Positions 15,744 to 20,700 of a stretch of 20,700 bases of DNA are shown here, piece after piece. Source of the DNA: Clostridia bacterium (GTDB lineage: Bacteria > Bacillota > Clostridia > Oscillospirales > CAG-272); NCBI GenBank assembly GCA_024408015.1, contig JAKSVJ010000003.1, forward strand, positions 1 through 20,700. Reading direction: 5' to 3'. Both the position numbers and the translations under genes were made by a program. How positions within the stretch are numbered: position 1 is the stretch's first letter; each line of letters opens with the position of its first letter. The notes beneath the pieces are model-generated. The model was not told where the DNA came from. It saw nothing but the letters and a program-made list of their open reading frames with translations, and did no database searches.

Positions 15744-17222
15744 ATGATTAATTCAAAAATGATCTTTTATGTGCTTGGAAGATTATCTTTTATTGAAGCA
15801 GCGTTTTTGCTTGTATCACTGTTTGTATCATTGGTATGTGGAAACCTATTCAAAGGAGATATGCTTCTAATAGCATATTTGATCCCAATTGTTATACTTG
15901 TGACTCTTGGCTTTGCTTTATCATTAAAGAAGCCAAATAACTCACATTTTTATGCAAAAGAAGGATTTGTCGTGGTGGCTGCCTCATGGTTTTTGATGTC
16001 ATTATTTGGCGCATTACCATCTTGGATTAGCGGATACATTCCTTCATTTATAGATGCATTCTTTGAAACTGCGTCAGGATTTACGACAACTGGTTCTTCG
16101 ATTTTAACAGATATTGAAGCACTACCTAAAGGCTTATTGTTTTGGAGAAGTTTTACACACTGGATTGGCGGCATGGGTGTACTTGTATTCATGTTGGCTA
16201 TTTTCCCAGAGCAAGAGACTCAGTCAATATTCTTGATGAAAGCCGAGTCACCTGGTCCTCAGGTTGGTAAAATTGTATCAAAACTTAGAGCAACCGCTCA
16301 AATTCTATATGGTATCTATTTGGTATTTACATTAGTTGAAATGGTTATGCTTCTATTTGGAGGCTTATCATTTTATGATAGTGTAGTTACTTCATTTGCG
16401 ACAGCTGGTACTGGTGGTTTTGCAATTTATAATGATTCAATAGGGCATTATAGAAATGTTGCTGGTGTGAATTATATATATTGCGAATACGTTATTTCAG
16501 CATTTATGATATTGTTTGGAGTTAACTTCAACATATTCTATTTGATGCTTATCAAGAGATTTAAGGAAGCATTCTCAAGCGAAGAAGTTTTAACTTACTT
16601 GGCAGTTGTTTTATCAGCAATTGGTGTTATTTCATTGAACACATTCCAAGTTTATGGTTCAGTTGAAGAAACAATTAGAAATGCGTTCTTCAATGTATCT
16701 TCTTTGATTTCAACAACCGGTTTTGGAACGGTTAGCATTAATGACTTACCTCAATTGTCAAAGACTATATTAATCATTTTAATGTTCTTTGGTGCTTGTG
16801 CTGGTTCTACTGGTGGTGGTGTGAAAATTGCCAGAGTGATTCTTTGGGTTAAGAGCGGTTTTGCAGAAATTAGAAGATGTATATCTCCAAACTCAGTAAT
16901 CTCAACAAAATATGAAGGAAAGAAAGTAGATAGTACTATTGTTCGTAGCACAAATTCATACTTAGTTCTTTATCTTGTTATATTTATCGTATCCACTTTG
17001 CTTGTTAGTTTAGATGGTTTCGATTTTGAGTCAACTTTCACCGGCGTTTTGTCGTGTTTTAATAACATTGGACCTGGTTTTGGTAAAATGCTAGGCGTTG
17101 TTGGTAACTTCTCACAATTTAGCAATTTTTCAAAACTTGTTCTAATTTTTGATATGATTGCAGGAAGACTCGAGTTGTTACCAGTTATGGTATTATTCTC
17201 ATTTAAAACATACAAAAAGTAA
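15744..17222 (+). CDS. trkH: Trk K+ transporter membrane subunit TrkH
   Basis: This 492-residue channel-like K+ transporter has four membrane-pore-membrane repeats preceded by two extra N-terminal helices, as in TrkH. The four selectivity loops are visible as ETASGFTTTGSS, SFATAGTGGFAI, SLISTTGFGTVS and CFNNIGPGFGKM. The GxCAGSTGGGVKIAR loop before the third-repeat hinge region is also typical. It pairs with the TrkA just upstream (6-base gap). Its ribosome binding site is weak (GGAAG within the end of trkA), suggesting coupling. It ends before a bidirectional terminator that separates it from the converging ktr genes. Confidence 0.95.
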   Translation: MINSKMIFYVLGRLSFIEAAFLLVSLFVSLVCGNLFKGDMLLIAYLIPIVILVTLGFALSLKKPNNSHFYAKEGFVVVAASWFLMSLFGALPSWISGYIPSFIDAFFETASGFTTTGSSILTDIEALPKGLLFWRSFTHWIGGMGVLVFMLAIFPEQETQSIFLMKAESPGPQVGKIVSKLRATAQILYGIYLVFTLVEMVMLLFGGLSFYDSVVTSFATAGTGGFAIYNDSIGHYRNVAGVNYIYCEYVISAFMILFGVNFNIFYLMLIKRFKEAFSSEEVLTYLAVVLSAIGVISLNTFQVYGSVEETIRNAFFNVSSLISTTGFGTVSINDLPQLSKTILIILMFFGACAGSTGGGVKIARVILWVKSGFAEIRRCISPNSVISTKYEGKKVDSTIVRSTNSYLVLYLVIFIVSTLLVSLDGFDFESTFTGVLSCFNNIGPGFGKMLGVVGNFSQFSNFSKLVLIFDMIAGRLELLPVMVLFSFKTYKK

Positions 17223-17238
17223 GGCATATAAAGACAAA

Positions 17239-17275
17239 AACAGGGGCGTTGTAATACGCTCCTGTTATTTTTCTT
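17239..17275. terminator. Bidirectional terminator between trkH and ktrA
   Basis: AACAGGGGCG (17239-17248) pairs with CGCTCCTGTT (17257-17266), ten pairs with one G-T, around an eight-base loop. ATTTTTCTT follows on the plus strand. The minus-strand tail, from the A-rich stretch before the stem, reads TTTTGTCTTT once the stem ends. It suits both converging transcripts. Confidence 0.88.
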
Positions 17276-17292
17276 CTATAATTCGTTGACAA

Positions 17293-17940
17293 TCATCTTT
17301 CGAGTCTATTTGTAGCTTTTTTATCAGCAACAACATAGAATGTATCGTCAGCTGATATTTTAGCAGTAGGGTCAATGTCAATTTGAATGTTCTTATTTTT
17401 TTCAACTGCAACAATATTTATTCCAAGTTTCTTTCTAAGATTAAGAGTTGCTAAGGTTTGACCTACCCATTCATCTCTAACTTTTAACTTAATCAAACTA
17501 ATCTTATCAGATAATTCATAGAATTCATAGAAGTTATCTGTAACAAAGCTTCTTGCAAAACTGATTGCTTGCATTTTTTCAGGAATAAATGCATATGTTG
17601 CACCTAATGCCTCATAAATTTTGCATTGTTCTTGTGTGGATGCCTTAACCCAAATCTTCTTTACGCCATTTTCTTTAAGTTTCATGATAGACATAATAGT
17701 GGATTCGAGGTTTTCGCCAATACAAACTACGGCTGAGTCAATAGAGTCAAAACCTAACTTTGACATTGCAACATCATCTCTAGCATCAGCCATTATTGCT
17801 TCTTTAACATAATCGGAAACTCTTTTGAGTTTTTCTTCGTGTAAGTCAATAGCTAAAACTTCTGCACCAAGATTAGATAGTTCAATAGCTAAAGCTTCTC
17901 CAAAGAGACCTAAACCAATTATTGCTACGGATTTTTTCAT
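17293..17940 (-). CDS. ktrA: Ktr K+ uptake regulatory subunit KtrA (single RCK)
   Basis: This 215-residue protein is a single RCK_N plus RCK_C, the usual KtrA size. The Rossmann motif is GLGLFG (residues 9-14) with D32 at the end of strand 2. RCK_C spans about 145-215. KtrA octamers gate the KtrB dimer and in Firmicutes RCK_C domains can bind c-di-AMP; binding here is inference. It follows ktrB with a ten-base gap, and its ribosome binding site (TTAGGAGT) overlaps the ktrB stop codon, so the two are translated from one transcript. It converges on trkH. Confidence 0.94.
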   Translation of the reverse strand: MKKSVAIIGLGLFGEALAIELSNLGAEVLAIDLHEEKLKRVSDYVKEAIMADARDDVAMSKLGFDSIDSAVVCIGENLESTIMSIMKLKENGVKKIWVKASTQEQCKIYEALGATYAFIPEKMQAISFARSFVTDNFYEFYELSDKISLIKLKVRDEWVGQTLATLNLRKKLGINIVAVEKNKNIQIDIDPTAKISADDTFYVVADKKATNRLER

Positions 17941-17950
17941 TATTTTACTC

Positions 17951-19297
17951 CTAACCGATAATTACTTCCTCTTCAGGATATTGATTTTCTGAAGAAGAGT
18001 TTTGTCTTGAAAATATAACAAGAAGTGAGAATGGACCTATTCGTCCAATAAACATACAAATGATTATTAGTATTTTTCCGGCCAAATTGAGACTTGCTGT
18101 ATAATCCATTGATAGACCTACAGTACCCAGTGCTGAAATAACCTCAAATGCTATTGTTTTATAACTAGCATCTGTTACTTCAAGACCGACAAATATTGAT
18201 ATGAAAACTATTAATAGAGCTATAATAGTTATACATACGGCTTTTTTTATAACTGTTATTCTGATTCTCTTTTTTGCGATAACTAAATCATCACTATTTA
18301 CAACGGAGAATATTGCTGATAATACCAATACTGCGGCGGTAACTGTTTTTATACCGCCAGCAGTTCCTGTTGGAGAACCACCAATAAACATGAGTATATG
18401 AGTTAACAATGCTGATTGTTCTGTTAAGCCTGCTTGTGAGAAAGTTGCAAAACCCGCAGTTCTCAACGTTACAGATTCAAACAAAGCATTTAATATTTTT
18501 TGTGGGGTACTCATTGTACCAATTGTTTTTTCATTATTGAACTCAAACACCAAGAATAATACTGCACCAATCAAAATCAAGGCTATGGTTGAGAATATTA
18601 CAAGTCGAGCATGCAAGGATAGTCTTTTCTTTTGGCCGTCCTTTACACGGGCTTTAATTTTGTCTGATATTTCTATCATGAAAATAAAACCTATGCCACC
18701 ACATATAATTTCAATCATTGTTACTATACATAACCAAGCATTGTTGTTATATGGGATCAAACTATCTCCACCGATTATATCTATACCAGCATTACAAAAA
18801 GTAGATATAGAATGGAACAATGAAACCCATATGCCTTTTGGACCGAAGTCTTTAATAAATACAGGTAGATAAGCAAGGAAGAATATAAGTTCAGATACAC
18901 CGGTGTATTTTAAAACTCTCCACAAGAAGGATTGGATACCGCTTCTAGTTGGAGCATTGAATACGTCTCCAAGAAGCATTGCTGTAGATAGTGATGCTCT
19001 TTTTTTAATTCCCAAATAAAATGCCGACATCACAGTGACAATTCCAAGTCCACCTATTTGGATGAGAATTAATATAACAATTTTACCAAACAAGCTCCAA
19101 TGGAAAGCTGTTGTGACGGTTACAAGACCAGTAACACATATTGAAGTAGTTGCTGTAAATAAAGCATCAATATATGGAGTAGCTGTTTTGTTTGCGGATG
19201 CAATTGGTAATGATAATAGTATTGAACCAATTACAATAGCGAGGGCAAACATTAGTGCTATAACAGCTGTGTTTGATAATTGTTTCTTCTTTGCCAT
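17951..19297 (-). CDS. ktrB: Ktr K+ transporter membrane subunit KtrB
   Basis: This 448-residue member of the KtrB/TrkH/HKT superfamily has the shorter KtrB layout, with eight core helices in four repeats. The pore loops read TSICVTGLVTV, STFCNAGIDII, VTLRTAGFATF and SALGTVGLSMD, each with its selectivity glycine. GGSPTGTAGGIKT is the intramembrane gate region in the third repeat. The start MAKKKQLSN is preceded by AAGGATT. It is the first gene of the ktrB-ktrA pair, with its own promoter. The upstream gap is too short for a ydaO-type c-di-AMP riboswitch. Confidence 0.94.
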   Translation of the reverse strand: MAKKKQLSNTAVIALMFALAIVIGSILLSLPIASANKTATPYIDALFTATTSICVTGLVTVTTAFHWSLFGKIVILILIQIGGLGIVTVMSAFYLGIKKRASLSTAMLLGDVFNAPTRSGIQSFLWRVLKYTGVSELIFFLAYLPVFIKDFGPKGIWVSLFHSISTFCNAGIDIIGGDSLIPYNNNAWLCIVTMIEIICGGIGFIFMIEISDKIKARVKDGQKKRLSLHARLVIFSTIALILIGAVLFLVFEFNNEKTIGTMSTPQKILNALFESVTLRTAGFATFSQAGLTEQSALLTHILMFIGGSPTGTAGGIKTVTAAVLVLSAIFSVVNSDDLVIAKKRIRITVIKKAVCITIIALLIVFISIFVGLEVTDASYKTIAFEVISALGTVGLSMDYTASLNLAGKILIIICMFIGRIGPFSLLVIFSRQNSSSENQYPEEEVIIG

Positions 19298-19327
19298 AAC
19301 TAATCCTTTGACTAAAATATTGCAAAC

Positions 19328-19356
19328 ATTTTACCACAAATATAGTGCATTAGCAA
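19328..19356 (-). promoter_or_regulatory. Promoter of ktrB-ktrA
   Basis: On the minus strand TTGCTA (19351-19356) and TAAAAT (19328-19333) are 17 bases apart, and TGG directly before the -10 gives an extended -10. It is about 31 bases before the ktrB start, so the leader is short. It lies downstream of the ftsH terminator, which supports an independent unit. Confidence 0.65.
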
Positions 19357-19369
19357 TGAGAATAACTTT

Positions 19370-19412
19370 AAAAAACGACTTTAAAACATTTTTGAGAGAT
19401 TTTAAAGCCGTT
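19370..19412 (-). terminator. Terminator of ftsH
   Basis: On the minus strand AACGGCTTTAAAA (19400-19412) pairs with TTTTAAAGTCGTT (19374-19386). That is thirteen pairs with one G-T, a 13-base loop, and a T run reaching 19370. On the plus strand the same position would be an A-C mismatch, which fits use by the minus-strand transcript. Confidence 0.8.
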
Positions 19413-19429
19413 TTTTGTTATTCAATTAA

Positions 19430-20311
19430 TTAATTTTCCCAAGGGAATCTTGGCTGATCATTTTGAGGCTTTTTGTTTTCTTGAGCCTTTTTAGCTTCTT
19501 CAGCCTTTATTCTTTCTTGTTCAATCTGCCAATCTTTTTCTTTTGTGGCATTTTCTTCTTCACTCTGTTTACGAACGTTCTCTGTGAATTCTTCAAGTTC
19601 TTCCATGGATATTCCATCCATAGCGAGTTTGAATTCTTCATCGCTCATAATTTCGTGTTTAACAAGGAATTCTGAAATGAAATCAAGTTTGTCACGATTT
19701 TCAGTGAGAATTTGAATAGCTCTAGCATATGATTCGTCGATGATTCTCTTAATTTCATCATCAATGAGAGCAGCTGTTTTTTCGGAGTAGTTTTGTGTTG
19801 AGTTAAAGTCTCTTCCCAAGAATACTTCATCACTTGTGTGATTTCCACCAAGGTGAATTGTTCCGAGAATATCACTCATACCATAAGTTGTAACCATTTT
19901 ACGTGCGATGTCAGTAGCTCTTTGAATATCGTTAGATGCACCACCTGAGATGTCATCGAATACGATTTTTTCAGCAGCACGACCAGCAAGTAATACTATG
20001 ATTTCTTCTGTTAATTGTTTCTTATATACACTGTATTTGTCTTCTGTTGGAGAGTTGAGTGTATAACCGAGAGCCTGACCAGAAGGAATGATTGAAATTT
20101 GTCTAACTGGGTCCTGAGTTGGGAGAATATGAGAACAAATAGCATGTCCAGCTTCGTGGTATGCTGTCTTTCTCTTTTCTTCCTCTTTAATCTTGTGAGA
20201 TTTTTTCTGTGTACCAACTGCAATCTTAATCATTGCATCTTCAATTTCTTTTGGACCGATGAGTGATTTATTTCTTCTTGCTGCAAGTAAAGCAGATTCG
20301 TTAAGAAGGTT
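19430..20311 (-). CDS. ftsH: FtsH protease, C-terminal part only (5' end lost at a junction)
   Basis: This is the C-terminal part of the membrane AAA+ zinc protease FtsH, which degrades membrane and regulatory proteins. The 293 residues that match the family begin at NLLNESALLAARRN, the end of the AAA lid. They continue through the M41 peptidase domain with HEAGH and the third zinc ligand Asp in GGASNDIQRATDIARKM, and end in a charged Glu/Lys-rich tail. The methionine at 20233 is internal, because clear FtsH sequence lies before it. Before NLLNE the frame reads CPLTKRRNGRRNG instead of the expected GADL-type residues and stays open to a stop near 20432 without a start codon. The transmembrane part and AAA ATPase are therefore absent. 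The gene is either broken or joined to foreign sequence by assembly. Confidence 0.88.
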   Translation of the reverse strand, partial: NLLNESALLAARRNKSLIGPKEIEDAMIKIAVGTQKKSHKIKEEEKRKTAYHEAGHAICSHILPTQDPVRQISIIPSGQALGYTLNSPTEDKYSVYKKQLTEEIIVLLAGRAAEKIVFDDISGGASNDIQRATDIARKMVTTYGMSDILGTIHLGGNHTSDEVFLGRDFNSTQNYSEKTAALIDDEIKRIIDESYARAIQILTENRDKLDFISEFLVKHEIMSDEEFKLAMDGISMEELEEFTENVRKQSEEENATKEKDWQIEQERIKAEEAKKAQENKKPQNDQPRFPWEN

Positions 20312-20536
20312 TCCATTCCTTCGACCGTTACGACGCTTAGTCAGTGGGCATTCCAGTTCCTTCCTTCCCTGGAAGAACTCGACATTAATACAAATGCGAT
20401 CGTATATAAAGGTGGTTCTTCCTATGGCGGTTCACGTACAGGCGGCGGATTCAGTGGCGGATACAGCGGCGGCTCAAGCAGCAGAGGCGGCGGATTCAGC
20501 GGCAGCGCGGGGCACAGCGGAGGCGGCCGCAGATAA
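20312..20536 (+). CDS. C-terminal Gly/Ser-rich tail of an unidentified protein (5' part missing)
   Basis: The plus-strand frame ending with TAA at 20534-20536 reads through about 35 ordinary residues (including LPSLEELDINTNAIVYK). It then becomes a repetitive tail of GGG-F-S-GG-type units from about 20410, ending SAGHSGGGRR. Such tails close several bacterial membrane-linked families, among them TPM-domain proteins, but no domain remains to decide. There is no start codon with a ribosome binding site, and the frame begins where FtsH similarity ends. It is therefore a 3' fragment cut by the same junction. Base composition is far richer in G and C than elsewhere in the window. Confidence 0.45.
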   Translation, partial: SIPSTVTTLSQWAFQFLPSLEELDINTNAIVYKGGSSYGGSRTGGGFSGGYSGGSSSRGGGFSGSAGHSGGGRR

Positions 20537-20700
20537 GCGGCGAGACAATCCTTCAATCCCCAGTTTATCAATCATCATAAGCCTCAGCAACCTTTGCAAA
20601 AAATGCAAAGGAGCATTACCTTTATAAGCCATATTATAGTCTCCCCGACCTTTCTCCATATGTTGGTGAACTCATAGAAATCCGCATAGCTTCTGAATAC
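20537..20700. other. Unassigned right-end segment beyond the junction
   Basis: These last 164 bases follow the stop of the Gly/Ser-rich fragment and belong to the same sequence beyond the junction. On the minus strand a frame open from the window edge ends at 20584, and another small frame begins at 20659. Neither gives a recognisable protein. The stretch contains one hairpin, listed separately, and I see no other feature in it. Confidence 0.4.
20591..20611. repeat. Perfect inverted repeat
   Basis: CCTTTGCA (20591-20598) and TGCAAAGG (20604-20611) pair perfectly around a five-base A loop. It sits 54 bases after the stop of the Gly/Ser-rich fragment. No T run follows on either strand, so a classical terminator is not supported, although the position fits a gene end. 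Confidence 0.5.

Noticed and set aside
19298..19429. A ydaO-type c-di-AMP riboswitch before ktrB
   Set aside because: The gap is about 130 bases and is filled by the ftsH terminator and a close promoter, leaving a leader of only about 25 bases.
20523..20530. GCGGCCGC, a NotI site, as a hint of vector sequence
   Set aside because: It lies in frame within the Gly-rich codons (GGC GGC CGC) and no vector features are seen around it.
20259..20659. Alanine-rich open frames on both strands in the GC-rich segment (20259-20627 plus, 20474-20659 minus)
   Set aside because: Their alanine runs are the out-of-frame and antisense readings of the GGC-rich repeats that encode the Gly/Ser tail. Neither gives a recognisable protein.

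Overview
The window is an AT-rich piece of a Clostridia-type (Bacillota) chromosome. The clues are the low G+C, the strong AGGAGG-type ribosome binding sites, and a conserved Gram-positive gene order: ftsY-rdgB-yhbY-yqeK-LCP-rsfS-leuS followed by yceD-rpmF. Intracellular glycosidases and paired K+ uptake systems fit a gut or rumen anaerobe. That habitat is inference, and the genus cannot be read from the sequence.

Layout. Positions 1-6178 carry one tightly packed plus-strand operon: FtsY (cut by the left edge), XTP/dITP pyrophosphatase, YhbY, YqeK, an LCP wall-polymer ligase, ribosome silencing factor RsfS and leucyl-tRNA synthetase. A textbook promoter at 6193-6221 then starts yceD and rpmF (L32), with a hairpin terminator behind them. 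Next come a PDZ/radical-SAM/DUF512 protein, the GTPase Der, and a membrane protein that sits where PlsY is expected but has lost most PlsY motif residues. Ribosomal protein S20 follows as its own unit, with a promoter, a leader hairpin and a strong terminator ending in 20 T.

Positions 10886-17222 hold a close-set series: a GH31 glycosidase, a GH29 fucosidase-family enzyme, TrkA and TrkH. A bidirectional terminator separates it from a converging minus-strand pair, ktrB-ktrA, a second K+ uptake system. Upstream of that pair on the minus strand lies the 3' part of ftsH, with its terminator.

The right end is abnormal. At about 20311 the FtsH reading loses all similarity to the family and the AAA+ domain is missing. 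The sequence changes to more GC-rich DNA that reads, on the plus strand, as the Gly/Ser-rich tail of another protein whose own 5' part is missing. This is either a rearrangement or, more likely, an assembly chimera.

Most of the window is ordinary housekeeping DNA. I see no CRISPR array, insertion sequence, tRNA, rRNA or clearly new defence or metabolic system. The points worth a second look are the broken ftsH junction, the degenerate PlsY-like protein, the absence of nadD from its usual slot, the unusual GH31 active-site motif, the linkage of glycosidases with trkAH, and the face-to-face Trk and Ktr systems.
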